Positions 9,152 to 18,473 of a DNA stretch of 64,000 nt are shown one piece after another. The stretch spans positions 130,390 through 194,389 of the forward strand of contig NZ_QSDR01000004.1 of the NCBI RefSeq assembly GCF_003464085.1. The letters are read 5' to 3'. Source of the DNA: Clostridium sp. AM58-1XD (GTDB lineage: Bacteria > Bacillota > Clostridia > Lachnospirales > Lachnospiraceae). Positions within the stretch are counted from its first letter, which is position 1. The number at the start of each line of letters is the position of its first letter. The position numbers and the translations under genes were made by a program. The notes below the pieces were generated by a model, which ran no database searches, had not been told where the DNA came from, and was given only the letters and a program-made list of their open reading frames with translations.

Positions 9152-9941
9152 TTATAGCTTTTCAGGGGAGTTTGCACAAGTAGCCGCCTTCATTTTCCTC
9201 ACATATTCACGCACCGGTTCTTCTGCATCGCAGCCGTACTTTTCGATCAGTTTTACAATGGCGCTTCCCACGATGACTCCGTCGCACATACCGGCGATCT
9301 TCTCTGCCTGTTCCGGCGTGCTGATTCCGAATCCCACGGCTGCCGGTACGCTGGAAGCTTCCTTCACTGCCGCCAGTATGGACGGCAGATCGGTCTTGAT
9401 TTCCGACCGCACGCCAGTCACACCCATAGAGGATACTACGTATAAAAAACCGGCCGCTTCGGAAGCGATTTTCTTAATCCTCTGTTCCGACGTCGGCGCG
9501 ATCATAGAGATGACATCCACCCCGTACTGAGAGGCCACATCAGACACTTCTCTCTTTTCTTCATACGGAAGGTCGGGAATAATAATCCCGTCTACGCCCA
9601 CCTCCTGACACCTGGCAAAAAACCGGTCATAACCATAGAAAAATACAGGGTTCAAATAGGTCAGAAATACGAGAGGTACCTGGCTTTTTTTCCGCAGAGA
9701 GCAAACCATATCAAATACCTTATCCGTCGTCGCCCCTGCTGCCAGCGCCTGATATTCGCCTCCTGAATGACTACGCCTTCCGCAATCGGATCGGAAAATG
9801 GAATACCGATCTCAACCAGATCGCGCCCGCCTCATCCATGGCAAGAATCAGCTTTTCCGTCATCTCCATCGACGGATCGCCTGCGGTCAGAAATCCAATA
9901 AACGCTTTACCATTTTCAAATGCATTTTTAATTTTACTCAT
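9152..9941 (-). CDS. trpA: Tryptophan synthase alpha chain, two frameshifts
   Basis: The alpha subunit cleaves indole-3-glycerol phosphate and passes indole to TrpB. As given, the frame breaks at about 9822 (GCGGAT read as GCGAT) and again at about 9748 (AGGGCG read as AGGCG). Restoring both bases gives 263 residues, the family length, with [17 protein letters not shown], the catalytic-Glu motif [26 protein letters not shown], and the phosphate-binding end [14 protein letters not shown]. The start at 9941 overlaps the trpB stop by 8 bp, so the genes are translationally coupled. It is the last gene of the operon, before hairpin copy A. Confidence 0.88.
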
Positions 9942-11118
9942 AGAGATTTACCCCCCTGTATCTTGCAATAGCCGCAACATCTTTATCACCGCGCCCGGAC
10001 AGGCAGATGATAATAATCTGGTCTTTTTTCATTTTTGGAGCGATTTTCATCACATGCGCAACAGCATGGGCGCTCTCGATCGCACAGATAATTCCCTCTG
10101 TCCTCGCCAGATATTCAAAGGCTTCTACCGCCTCGTCATCCCTTACCGGAACGTATTCGGCTCTGCCGGAATCGTGAAGATATGCGTGTTCCGGCCCGAT
10201 TCCCGGATAGTCCAGGCCAGCAGAAATCGAATATACAGGCGCGATCTGTCCATGTTCATCCTGACAGAAATAAGATTTCATGCCGTGGAAGACGCCAAGC
10301 TTTCCCTTGGCAATCGTTGCCGCATGCTGATCCGTATCCACGCCGTGTCCGGCTGCTTCGCATCCAATGAGCTTTACAGATTCATCCGGAATAAAATTGT
10401 AGAAGGTTCCCATGGCATTACTTCCGCCGCCTACACATGCAACGACTGCATCCGGAAGCTTTCCTTCCTTCTCCAGAATCTGCTCTCTGGCCTCTTTGCT
10501 GATCACGCTCTGGAAATCCCGGACGATCATCGGAAAAGGATGAGGTCCCATGACGGAACCAAGCACGTAATGGGTATCATGAACTCTGGTCGCCCATTCT
10601 CTCATGGTTTCGTTCACCGCATCTTTTAAGGTCATCGTTCCGCTCGTGACAGGATGGACCTTGGCTCCCAGAAGTTCCATGCGGAAAACATTGAGGGCCT
10701 GACGGTCCGTATCCTCTTTTCCCATGAAAATTTCACACTCCATTCCCAGGAGAGCTGCTGCAGTAGCCGTAGCAACGCCATGCTGTCCTGCTCCTGTCTC
10801 GGCGATGATTCTCGTCTTTCCCATTTTCTTCGCCAGCAGCGCCTGACCGAGCACATTATTGATCTTGTGGGAACCTGTATGGTTTAAATCTTCCCTTTTC
10901 AGATAGATTTTTGCTCCTCCCAGATCTTTCGTCATCTTCTCTGCATAGTACAGAAGAGACGGTCTACCCGCATATTCTTTCAAAAGAAAATCCAGTTCCC
11001 TGTTGAATTCCGGATCGTTTTTATAATGTTCATACGCTTCTTCCAGATGAATGATCTCATTCATCAGCGTTTCCGGTATATACTGTCCTCCGTGGATACC
11101 GTATCTGCCCTTTTCCAT
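9934..11118 (-). CDS. trpB: Tryptophan synthase beta chain
   Basis: This PLP enzyme condenses indole with serine to give tryptophan. It has 394 residues and is intact. Lys85 in [11 protein letters not shown] is the Schiff-base lysine. [19 protein letters not shown] and the phosphate-binding [12 protein letters not shown] are both present. The order TrpB1-type ([19 protein letters not shown]) fits the version that works with TrpA. AGGAGG sits 8 nt before the start, inside the trpF coding end. Confidence 0.96.
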   Translation of the reverse strand: MEKGRYGIHGGQYIPETLMNEIIHLEEAYEHYKNDPEFNRELDFLLKEYAGRPSLLYYAEKMTKDLGGAKIYLKREDLNHTGSHKINNVLGQALLAKKMGKTRIIAETGAGQHGVATATAAALLGMECEIFMGKEDTDRQALNVFRMELLGAKVHPVTSGTMTLKDAVNETMREWATRVHDTHYVLGSVMGPHPFPMIVRDFQSVISKEAREQILEKEGKLPDAVVACVGGGSNAMGTFYNFIPDESVKLIGCEAAGHGVDTDQHAATIAKGKLGVFHGMKSYFCQDEHGQIAPVYSISAGLDYPGIGPEHAYLHDSGRAEYVPVRDDEAVEAFEYLARTEGIICAIESAHAVAHVMKIAPKMKKDQIIIICLSGRGDKDVAAIARYRGVNLYE

Positions 11119-11746
11119 TTCGAATCCTCCTGATTATCGTTTCTATTTTCACTTTATCCTTCAATCCGTCCGTCTCCACGCCGCTACTTAAATCCACTGC
11201 ATACGGAGACGTCCGCTCAATTGCTTCCACAACATTATCCTGGTTCAGCCCACCAGCCAGAAAAAACGGCCGCGAGACATGTTCTGCCATCTTCCAGTCA
11301 AAGCAGACTCCCGTACCGCCCGGCCCCTGGTCCAGAAGAATATAGTCCGCCCGGCTGCTCTCAGCTCTTCTGACGTCTTCTTCCGACAGGACGGGAAATG
11401 CCTGAACGATTTCTATTTTTCTTCCGCTGTTCTGCAGGGAGATAGAAGCGGCTGCCTGTTTCAGGCTCTCTACGTATGAATCCTCTTCCTGACCGTGCAG
11501 CTGTACCACGTCAATGATTCCCGCACCGAGAATTTCCATGATAAACGAAATCTCTGCTCGGACGAACACGCCTGCCCGGCGAATCTGGGGGGCGGTTTGA
11601 GCCGCCAGCGATGCCGCCTTTCCAGGTGTTACATACCTTCTGCTTTTCTGTGCAAATATAAATCCGATGTAATCCGGCAGAAATTCGTTGACCGCTTCAA
11701 TATCTTCTTCTCTGGTCAGCCCGCAGATTTTAATCTTCGTGCTCAC
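11057..11746 (-). CDS. trpF: Phosphoribosylanthranilate isomerase
   Basis: It converts N-(5-phosphoribosyl)anthranilate to CdRP, the step between TrpD and TrpC. It has 229 residues with the family start [15 protein letters not shown] (catalytic Cys in ICGL), FVRAEISFI in mid-protein, [14 protein letters not shown] (catalytic Asp region), and the phosphate-binding end [10 protein letters not shown] and [14 protein letters not shown]. The last 20 or so residues run past the usual family end and overlap trpB by 62 bp, which is unusual. No stop is gained by shifting frame there, so I keep it as read. Confidence 0.92.
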   Translation of the reverse strand: MSTKIKICGLTREEDIEAVNEFLPDYIGFIFAQKSRRYVTPGKAASLAAQTAPQIRRAGVFVRAEISFIMEILGAGIIDVVQLHGQEEDSYVESLKQAAASISLQNSGRKIEIVQAFPVLSEEDVRRAESSRADYILLDQGPGGTGVCFDWKMAEHVSRPFFLAGGLNQDNVVEAIERTSPYAVDLSSGVETDGLKDKVKIETIIRRIRNGKGQIRYPRRTVYTGNADE

Positions 11747-12543
11747 TGTTCCTGACCTTCTCCTTTCAGAACCATGATCATCTTTTTTTTGTCCCTGCTT
11801 CTCATGAGGATTTCCCCCATCAGCACTGCGTCGGCCCCAGACTGTTCGGCCGCTTTTACATCGTCCCTTCCCTGGACTCCGCTTTCCGATACGAAGACCA
11901 GCTCCGGCGGAATCAGTCTTCTCAATCTGGTGCTGATCTCATTATCTACGTGAAATGTCTTTAAATTCCTGTTGTTGACCCCCACGATCCTGGCTCCGGA
12001 ACGAACGGCCATTTCCGCTTCCTCTTCCGTATGCGCTTCCACCAGAGCCGACATTCCCAGGCTCTCAGCGATCTTTCTGTACCGTTTCAACCGCTCCTCG
12101 TCCAAGAGGGCGCAAATCAGCAGGACTGCCGACGCTCCGAGGACTTTTGCCTCAAATATCTGATACTCGTCGACAGTAAAGTCCTTTCTGAGAACCGGAA
12201 TCTCTACTGTCTCTGCAATCTCCTTCAGATATCTGCTGTCTCCCAGGAAAAATTCCGGCTCCGTCAGGACGGATATGGCATCCGCTCCTGCCGCTTCATA
12301 TTCTTTTGCGATCTCCAGATATGGAAAATGTTCCGCTATCAGCCCCTTGGACGGAGAAGCCTTTTTAACTTCGCAGATAAAGGAAATTCCTGGCTTTTTC
12401 AATGCCTTTTCAAACAGAAACTTCTCCCGTTTATCCCGACCTGAAGCTTCTAGCGCCATTTTGACCATTTCTTCAGGAGTTATGGTCTTTTTCTGTTCTT
12501 CTACCCGTTTTCGCGTGCTCTCAGCTATTTCATCCAGTATCAT
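11743..12543 (-). CDS. trpC: Indole-3-glycerol-phosphate synthase
   Basis: It closes the indole ring from CdRP. It has 266 residues, a single-domain TIM barrel. ISFICEVKKASPSKG holds the catalytic lysine, PVLRKDFTVDEYQI the second one, and IVGVNNRNLKTF and FVSESGV follow in order. The stop overlaps the trpF start by 4 bp (ATGA), and the start overlaps the trpD stop by 1 bp. Confidence 0.96.
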   Translation of the reverse strand: MILDEIAESTRKRVEEQKKTITPEEMVKMALEASGRDKREKFLFEKALKKPGISFICEVKKASPSKGLIAEHFPYLEIAKEYEAAGADAISVLTEPEFFLGDSRYLKEIAETVEIPVLRKDFTVDEYQIFEAKVLGASAVLLICALLDEERLKRYRKIAESLGMSALVEAHTEEEAEMAVRSGARIVGVNNRNLKTFHVDNEISTRLRRLIPPELVFVSESGVQGRDDVKAAEQSGADAVLMGEILMRSRDKKKMIMVLKGEGQEQ

Positions 12544-13562
12544 CAGTCTTCCTCCCGGCTGTTGGAAAGGTTTATGAAGGCTGTCAGCTGCTTCTCTGCC
12601 AGGCCGGAATCAATCGTTTCCGCAGCAAGGCGGATTCCCTCTTCCAGCGTATTTACCTTTTTAGCGATGTAAAGGGCTGCTGCCGAGTTCAGGATAACCG
12701 CATCCCTCTTAGGACCCTTTTCTCCTCTTAGAATTGCTCTTGCGATTGCCGCGTTTTCCTCCGGCGTTCCGCCTTCCAGTTCCTTCTTGTCACATCGGCT
12801 GAATCCGAACTGCTCCGGCATGATCACGTATGATTTCAGTTCTCCGTCCCTTACCTCACAGACGGTTGTAGGCGCGCTCATGGAAATCTCATCCAGACTG
12901 TCCTGGCCGTAAACCACCATGGCATTTCTGACCCCCAGATTTTTAAGCACCTTTGCCAGCGGAACCACCAGAGATTCATCATAGACTCCCAGAAGCTCCA
13001 TATTGGCTCCGGCCGGGTTCACCAGCGGTCCAAGGATATTGAAAATCGTCCGAATGCTCAGTTCTTTTCTCACAGGAGCCACATATTTCATGGCGATGTG
13101 ATAGTTCTGGGCAAACAGGAAACAGAGGTTGATTTTCTCCAGGATTTCCCGGCTTTTCTCAGGCGGAACCACAATATTTACGCCGAGAGCTTCCAGCACA
13201 TCGGCCGCCCCGCACTTGCTGGAAGCAGCTCTGTTGCCGTGCTTTGCTACGGGAACGCCCGCTGCTGAGATCACCAGGGAAGATACGGTAGAAATATTGA
13301 AGGAATTCGCTCCGTCCCCGCCCGTGCCTACGATTTCCAGTACATCCATTTCATGAAGAAGGCGGATACAGTGTTTTCTCATGCCTGCTGCACATGCTGT
13401 GATCTCTTCAATCGTCTCTCCCTTCATGCTCATGGCAACGAGAAACGCGCTCATCTGCACCGGAGTAGCTTCTCCGCTCATAATCTCATCCATAACCTTT
13501 TCTGCTTCTTCGTATGATAAATGTTCTCCCTTTGCAAGGGCTGCAATTGCTTCCTTAATCAT
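12543..13562 (-). CDS. trpD: Anthranilate phosphoribosyltransferase
   Basis: It adds phosphoribose from PRPP to anthranilate. It has 339 residues. The PRPP-binding signature [17 protein letters not shown] and the following [22 protein letters not shown] are complete, as are [21 protein letters not shown] and GQDSLDEIS. It is separate from trpG, not fused as in enterobacteria. Its start overlaps the trpG stop by 8 bp. Confidence 0.96.
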   Translation of the reverse strand: MIKEAIAALAKGEHLSYEEAEKVMDEIMSGEATPVQMSAFLVAMSMKGETIEEITACAAGMRKHCIRLLHEMDVLEIVGTGGDGANSFNISTVSSLVISAAGVPVAKHGNRAASSKCGAADVLEALGVNIVVPPEKSREILEKINLCFLFAQNYHIAMKYVAPVRKELSIRTIFNILGPLVNPAGANMELLGVYDESLVVPLAKVLKNLGVRNAMVVYGQDSLDEISMSAPTTVCEVRDGELKSYVIMPEQFGFSRCDKKELEGGTPEENAAIARAILRGEKGPKRDAVILNSAAALYIAKKVNTLEEGIRLAAETIDSGLAEKQLTAFINLSNSREED

Positions 13563-14145
13563 GTTTCACTACCTCCAAAAAATTTTCTATCATTTTCTTT
13601 CCATCTGGTGTCAGGATTGATTCCGGGTGAAACTGCAGGCCATATATATGGTATGACTCATGCTGCACCGCCATAATCTCTCCGTCATCTGCCCGTGCCG
13701 TCACCTTCAGTTCTTTCGGAAGGCTTTCTTCCACCGCTGCGAGGGAATGGTATCTGGCAGCCGGAAACTGTTCCGGAAGCCCTTTCAATAAGAGGCTTTT
13801 CTCCTGTTCTGTTCCCACTGCTGTCACGATCGACTGTTTTCCGTGCATCAGCTTCTTTGCATAAGATACGGTTCCGCCAAAAGCTTCGCAGATTGCCTGG
13901 TGTCCAAGGCAGATACCAAGGATCGGGATTTTATTTCCCAGTTTCTTCACTACATCCATACAGCAGCCGGCGCCTTCCGGCCTTCCCGGCCCCGGTGAAA
14001 GAATGATGGCTTCCGGATTCAGTTCTCCGATCTCCTCTACCGTCATCTCGTCATTGCGGATCACCCGGATATCAGGGTTCAGGGACCCTGTCAGCTGATA
14101 CAGGTTATAGGAAAAGCTGTCATAATTATCGATCAGTAAAATCAT
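13555..14145 (-). CDS. trpG: Anthranilate synthase glutamine amidotransferase component
   Basis: It releases ammonia from glutamine for TrpE. It has 196 residues from the ATG at 14145, which overlaps the trpE stop as ATGA and begins [18 protein letters not shown]. The nucleophile is Cys79 in [11 protein letters not shown], and the His-Glu pair is in LQFHPESIL. This subunit may also serve PABA synthesis, but its operon position marks it for tryptophan. Confidence 0.95.
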   Translation of the reverse strand: MILLIDNYDSFSYNLYQLTGSLNPDIRVIRNDEMTVEEIGELNPEAIILSPGPGRPEGAGCCMDVVKKLGNKIPILGICLGHQAICEAFGGTVSYAKKLMHGKQSIVTAVGTEQEKSLLLKGLPEQFPAARYHSLAAVEESLPKELKVTARADDGEIMAVQHESYHIYGLQFHPESILTPDGKKMIENFLEVVKHD

Positions 14146-15623
14146 AGTCCTTCTCCCTCCTCTGCCAGGTCCAGCGCGTTCAGAACGGCCCTCGCTTTGT
14201 TCATACACTCTTCAAATTCATTCTCCGCCACGCTGTCTGCAACGATTCCTGCTCCTGAGCGGACGAATACTTTATTATTTTTTTTATAGGCCAGCCGGAT
14301 GGCGATACAAAGGTCCATATTTCCCGTAAAATCCAGATACCCTACGGCTCCCCCATAAATTCCTCTCTTGTTCTGCTCCAGCTCCTGAATGATCTCACAC
14401 GCTCTGATCTTCGGCGCTCCGGAAAGGGTTCCTGCCGGCAGTACGGCGCTCACTCCGTCCAGCGCCGTCTTGCCTTCTTTCAGCTCTCCCTTTACGGTGG
14501 AGCCAATGTGCATGACATGGGAAAAACGCTGTATCTCCATGTATTTATCCACCGTTACGCTTCCGAAGCTGCTGATTTTTCCCAGGTCATTCCGTCCCAG
14601 ATCTACCAGCATATTGTGTTCCGCCAGTTCCTTCTCATCCGCCAGCAGCTCTCTTTCCAGCAGTAGGTCCTCTTCCTCCGTCTTTCCTCTCGGCCTCGTT
14701 CCCGCCAGCGGGAATGTATGGACCGTTCCGTCTATAACCTTAACGAGTGTTTCTGGAGAAGCACCTGCGATTTCCAGATCGTCGCTGGAAAAATAGAACA
14801 TGTACGGGGAAGGATTGGTGGTCCTAAGAATTCTGTATGTATTCATTAGGCTCCCTTCAAATTCCGCTTCCAGTCGGTTAGAAAGCACCACCTGGAAAAT
14901 ATCTCCTTCATAGATGTAATGCTTCGCCTTCTCCACCATCCTGCAGTACTCTACTTTATTGAACAAGGGCCTGATTTCCGTCGTCTTCCGGCCGGATTCT
15001 ACTTTCTTCGGCTCTGTCTTCTGCAACAAGTTTCCCATGGATTCCAGTTCCATAACTGCTTTTCTGTATCCTGCTTCTCCTTCTGATACCTTTGCATTGG
15101 CGATCAGAACGATTTTCTGGCGGAAGTTGTCAAATGCAATCACCTTGTCAAAAAGCATCAGGTCTACGTCTTTAAAATGTTCTTCATCCTCTCCTTCCAG
15201 GCAGAGGGAAGGTTCACTGTACTTGATGTAGTCATAGGAGAAATATCCGACAAGTCCTCCTGTAAACGGCGGCAGATAAGAAATCTTCGGGCTCCTGTTC
15301 TCATCCAGAATGTGGCGGATATACTGTTTTGGGCTACCTGACTCTATCTCCAGCACGGTGCCTGCCGTGATCCTGATATTCCCGTTCTCACATACGAATT
15401 CCAGCGCCGGTTCAAATCCCAGGAATGTATAGCGGCCCCATTTTTCCGAATCCTCCATGCTCTCCAGGAGATAGACGTGCCTGCTGACCTGCTTCAAAAT
15501 GTTGAGAACCTCCATCGGGGTTCTGATATCCGAAAAGATTTCCCGGCTCACCGGGACTACCGAATACTTTCCCTCCCTTGTAAAACCGTTAAATTCCTCT
15601 ATCGAAGGACGAATATTTGCCAT
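14142..15623 (-). CDS. trpE: Anthranilate synthase component I
   Basis: It makes anthranilate from chorismate and ammonia and is the first gene of the operon. It has 493 residues. The N-terminal part contains LLESMEDSEKWGRYTFLG, with the LLES motif of the tryptophan feedback site. The chorismate-binding domain shows GASPETLVKVIDGTV, PLAGTRPRGKTEEED, LVDLGRNDLGKISSFGSV, LPAGTLSGAPKIRACEII and GAVGYLDFTGNMDLCIAIR. The genes that follow overlap or abut one another down to trpA. Confidence 0.96.
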   Translation of the reverse strand: MANIRPSIEEFNGFTREGKYSVVPVSREIFSDIRTPMEVLNILKQVSRHVYLLESMEDSEKWGRYTFLGFEPALEFVCENGNIRITAGTVLEIESGSPKQYIRHILDENRSPKISYLPPFTGGLVGYFSYDYIKYSEPSLCLEGEDEEHFKDVDLMLFDKVIAFDNFRQKIVLIANAKVSEGEAGYRKAVMELESMGNLLQKTEPKKVESGRKTTEIRPLFNKVEYCRMVEKAKHYIYEGDIFQVVLSNRLEAEFEGSLMNTYRILRTTNPSPYMFYFSSDDLEIAGASPETLVKVIDGTVHTFPLAGTRPRGKTEEEDLLLERELLADEKELAEHNMLVDLGRNDLGKISSFGSVTVDKYMEIQRFSHVMHIGSTVKGELKEGKTALDGVSAVLPAGTLSGAPKIRACEIIQELEQNKRGIYGGAVGYLDFTGNMDLCIAIRLAYKKNNKVFVRSGAGIVADSVAENEFEECMNKARAVLNALDLAEEGEGL

Positions 15624-15862
15624 AACTGCTCCTTTCTCAAAACCGTATCCATATGCCGTATTTGTGTATTCATCAGCGGCTTAAATTCCCTTCCGCCGTA
15701 GTGACCTCGCTGCGTGCGAGGCCGCACTACGCTGGGTCAGACCCTGCGCCTCAGCGGAGCGTTTTTTACTTTCTAGGAAGCGATCACCTGCCCGTTCCAA
15801 AGTCAGGTCACCGCCTTCAATCAGGCACTTTATAAGAACAAGGTCTTTCCTGGAAAGCAAAA
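15624..15862. repeat. Repeat-bearing spacer between T-box and trpE
   Basis: About 240 bp separate the T-box terminator from trpE. The stretch holds a hairpin at 15698-15730 (GTAGTG...CACTAC enclosing CCTCG...CGAGG), a CTTTCTAGGAAG palindrome at about 15768, and copy 2 of the 25-bp palindromic repeat at 15839. A 71-codon open frame crosses it but also covers the terminator stem, and I do not call it a gene. Confidence 0.55.
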
Positions 15863-15864
15863 AA
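15839..15864. repeat. 25-bp palindromic repeat, copy 2
   Basis: It matches copy 1 (5763) over CAAGGTCTTTCCTGGAAAG, then reads CAAAAAA. On the minus strand its A-run end forms the T-run of the T-box terminator, so the repeat abuts the attenuator. Confidence 0.6.
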
Positions 15865-15905
15865 GGCCCGCCCAAGGCAGAATAAACTTCTGCCAAGGAC
15901 GAGCC
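15863..15905 (-). terminator. T-box attenuator terminator
   Basis: On the minus strand CTTGGCAGAAG pairs with CTGCCTTGGGCGGGCC around a short loop, followed by TTTTTT. It lies just after the T-box antiterminator element. Confidence 0.8.
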
Positions 15906-16180
15906 TGTAAGTCATAAATGAAAAAACAAAATATGAACAATGCCCGTGGTGCCACCTTGCTTTGTGGTAATTACCACACACTTTTAGAATACTGACATAT
16001 TCCCGGCAAATAACGCATGCCTTACGTCATGGAATACTCAGCCGATACGGCCTTTGACCATGCCCTCCGTGGTCCATTTGACAAACTGCGTTCTGCGCGG
16101 CTTCCACCTTCCCGCGCTCTCTGTAAGTGCACATCTGCCGTTATCTCCACTTCAACGGTTTTGGTTGCTTTATGAATTTT
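15906..16180 (-). ncRNA. T-box riboswitch of the trp operon
   Basis: The leader senses uncharged tRNA, here most likely tRNA-Trp. The T-box core AAGGTGGCACCACGGGC reads on the minus strand at 15942-15958. Stem I features AGAGAG and GGTGGAAGC lie at about 16100-16122. The specifier candidate is TGG (Trp) at 16076-16074 in CAAATGGACCA. When tRNA-Trp is uncharged, its CCA end should pair with the T-box, prevent the terminator at 15863-15905 and allow trpE to be transcribed. The codon choice is inferred from position and from the operon's function. Confidence 0.88.
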
Positions 16181-16184
16181 TCAA

Positions 16185-16214
16185 AGTATACCATCATGGC
16201 CATGCCTTTGTCAA
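16185..16214 (-). promoter_or_regulatory. trp operon promoter
   Basis: On the minus strand TTGACA (16214-16209) and TATACT (16190-16185) have an 18-bp spacer. The match to consensus is near perfect, and transcription would begin just before the T-box stem I. Confidence 0.8.
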
Positions 16215-16282
16215 GATTATCTTATATAAAATTATGTTATGGCTCCTATAATCTGAAAACGGTACCCTGTCTTCCCCCTCTT

Positions 16283-16903
16283 CTATTCCATTAATCGGTA
16301 CGTCCCTTTTCCTGTTTTTATGACCAGACCGGCGGTTTCACAACGATTCATAACTCTCTGAAGCTGCCTTGCGCTGCAGTGAAGTTGAAAGGCTGTTTGT
16401 TCGATCCCTTTCAGCACCCCGCCGCCCCGGTATTTCATAAAAGTCATCGCTCTTTCTGTCAAAGACGCCGGGGCGGCATCAATGATTGTGATTGCAGCAA
16501 TTTTTGTAGAAAGGCTATTGCAGATGAGCTGTAGAAATTGATTGCTGGCAAGCAGAATTTCTTTGTATTTATCAATTGAAAATGAAATACATGTCAGATT
16601 CTCAGCCGCTTCCGCGTAGATATTGTTGTTCGCAGGGTAAAATATTTCCATATCACCGAGAAAATAATTCGTATTGCCCCTTGAGAGGGAATAGCGCGTG
16701 CCGTCGTCACGGATAAAATAGATATTGACAGACCCCTGTTCGATAATTTGAAAAAGCAAGTCATTTTGAAAGGGCGAAGTCACCAGCTCCCCTTTCTCGT
16801 ATTGGATCAGGCAGAATTCCACATCCAATGTATTCAGAACATCCTGATATTTGCTTTTGGCAATACAAAGCGCTATTTTATTTTTATCATATATTTTTTC
16901 CAT
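16283..16903 (-). CDS. Crp/Fnr family transcriptional regulator
   Basis: It has 206 residues. The N-terminal half fits a cyclic-nucleotide-binding-type beta barrel (IEQGSVNIYFIRDDGTRYSLSRGNTNYFLGDMEIF). A dimerisation helix follows, then a C-terminal winged helix with QTAFQLHCSARQLQRVMNRCETAGLV. No Cys cluster for an Fe-S centre is visible in the N-terminus, so it is not an Fnr-type oxygen sensor; the ligand is unknown. It is divergent from a MATE exporter whose promoter carries a palindrome at the class II activator position, and that is the likely target. Confidence 0.85.
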   Translation of the reverse strand: MEKIYDKNKIALCIAKSKYQDVLNTLDVEFCLIQYEKGELVTSPFQNDLLFQIIEQGSVNIYFIRDDGTRYSLSRGNTNYFLGDMEIFYPANNNIYAEAAENLTCISFSIDKYKEILLASNQFLQLICNSLSTKIAAITIIDAAPASLTERAMTFMKYRGGGVLKGIEQTAFQLHCSARQLQRVMNRCETAGLVIKTGKGTYRLME

Positions 16904-16986
16904 ATATTTTTCCTATGAACCTTCCTATATATCTTCCCATACATTTTCCCTGTGTATTTTTTCTGCATATTTCCCATAAATTCCCC

Positions 16987-17006
16987 AACAAGACATATGT
17001 CCTGTT
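16987..17006. promoter_or_regulatory. 20-bp palindromic operator upstream of the MATE gene
   Basis: AACAAGACATATGTCCTGTT is a palindrome with one mismatched pair. Its centre (16996.5) is 41.5 bp upstream of the start of transcription inferred from the -10, where class II Crp/Fnr activators bind. The promoter has no good -35, which fits activator dependence. Confidence 0.6.
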
Positions 17007-17025
17007 TTTTGAAATCATTTTACAT

Positions 17026-17031
17026 TATACT
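17026..17031 (+). promoter_or_regulatory. -10 element of the MATE promoter
   Basis: TATACT precedes the AAGGAGG ribosome site and the ATG at 17061. The hexamer 17 bp upstream is GTTTTT, a poor -35. Confidence 0.5.
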
Positions 17032-17060
17032 AATTCCGATTTCAAGGAGGTTAGAAGAAA

Positions 17061-18473
17061 ATGACATCTGTTTTTGAAGAAAGAAATATTCCAAAGGCAA
17101 TCATGAGAGTGGGATTGCCTGCAATGCTGGGTCAGCTTACAACCCTCATTTATAATATTGCCGACACCTTTTTTGTTTCTTTGACCAAGGAGCCTGCAAC
17201 GATAGCGGCCGTAACTTTATGCGCCCCCATATTACTGATTGTAATGTCTATTGCTGGAATTTTTGGTATGGGCGGAAGCAGTGTAATTGCCCGATTGATT
17301 GGAGAAGGGAAGAAAAAAGATGCTGGCGCAACCATAAATTTTTGTGTGTATGCAATGATGGCCGCCGGTATAATCACACTTGTCCTGGGACTTGTTTTTT
17401 TGCGGCCGTTGGCAAGAATATCCGGCGCCGATGCCGATAATATTGCCTATACATGTGACTACCTTACATATATTTTTATTGGTGCGCCTTTTATTATGCT
17501 TGCCAACGGATTTGTACATTTGTTCCGCTCTGCCGGTTTGATAAAGGAAAGTACCATCGGTCTGATACTGGGAAATGTAATCAATATCATATTAGATTAT
17601 ATCTTCATCGTCCTCTTGGACTGGGGTACGGCCGGAGCCGCCCTGGCAACCTCACTGGGATTTGCATGCGCGTCCTTTTACTATATTGTCTGTATGATTC
17701 ATGAGGGAAAACGGGGAAACGAACTGCTGCCGCTGTCCCCACAATATTTTACTCCTGACAGGAACATGATTAAAAATGTGGTGGGAATTGGCGTTCCCGG
17801 CGCTTTAATTACAGTGCTTATGAGTGTTGCGAATATCGTGCTTAATAATTATATCGGAATCTATGGTTCTAATGCGGTGGCTTCTTATGGCATCGCATAC
17901 AAACTTGATATGATACCGGTTCTGCTGTCAGTTGGATTATCACAAGGGGTGACTCCGCTGGTCGGCTATTACTATGGCGCAAAGAAAAAGCAGCATATGT
18001 CCAGGGTCGTAAGATACACCATCCTCTATGGAATTCTTATAGGGGCCGCATTTACGACAGTTTTTATTCTATTCGGAAAGTTTTTTGCCTCAATATTCCT
18101 GAATGACAGCGCTTTGATCGAACAAACGGCTTACTTTTTAAAAATTCTCTGCTTATCAGCTCCTATGCTCGGTGTGATCAATATGGTAACAGGCTATTTT
18201 CAGGCATTGGGAAAGGCCTTTCAGTCACTGATTATTACCGTTTTAAGAAATGCGGTATTATTCATTCCCGGAGTAATTATTTTAAATTATTTCTGGAAGT
18301 TAAATGGCGTTATTGCAGCACAGGCGGTGATCGAAACCATCCTAACTGTAATCTGCATTTTCATGTATGGCGGCGACTCATCCCTGAGACCGGAAAAAGC
18401 GCTCCGTTCTGACGATAATCATTCCGCCCAGCAGTCCGATTACGGCGCCGGCGGCGACTCCGCCGGCCATTAG
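17061..18473 (+). CDS. MATE family efflux transporter
   Basis: It has 470 residues and about twelve membrane segments. It exports drugs or metabolites in exchange for Na+ or H+. It begins IPKAIMRVGLPAMLGQLTTLIYNIADTFFV, the usual MATE N-terminus, and the second-half repeat begins NMIKNVVGIGVPGALITVLM. The last 35 or so residues (GGDSSLRPEKALRSDDNHS...) are hydrophilic and overlap the convergent neighbour by 96 bp, so the natural end may be a little earlier. Control by the divergent Crp/Fnr protein is likely. Confidence 0.9.
   Translation: MTSVFEERNIPKAIMRVGLPAMLGQLTTLIYNIADTFFVSLTKEPATIAAVTLCAPILLIVMSIAGIFGMGGSSVIARLIGEGKKKDAGATINFCVYAMMAAGIITLVLGLVFLRPLARISGADADNIAYTCDYLTYIFIGAPFIMLANGFVHLFRSAGLIKESTIGLILGNVINIILDYIFIVLLDWGTAGAALATSLGFACASFYYIVCMIHEGKRGNELLPLSPQYFTPDRNMIKNVVGIGVPGALITVLMSVANIVLNNYIGIYGSNAVASYGIAYKLDMIPVLLSVGLSQGVTPLVGYYYGAKKKQHMSRVVRYTILYGILIGAAFTTVFILFGKFFASIFLNDSALIEQTAYFLKILCLSAPMLGVINMVTGYFQALGKAFQSLIITVLRNAVLFIPGVIILNYFWKLNGVIAAQAVIETILTVICIFMYGGDSSLRPEKALRSDDNHSAQQSDYGAGGDSAGH

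Noticed and set aside
11057..11118. Frameshift at the end of trpF
   Set aside because: The tail beyond the family end is unusual, but no alternative frame gives an earlier stop or a better match, so I keep the gene as read.
15681..15896. 71-codon open frame in the trp leader as a Trp leader peptide
   Set aside because: It has no Trp codon run and it covers the terminator stem and repeats. The T-box already explains control.
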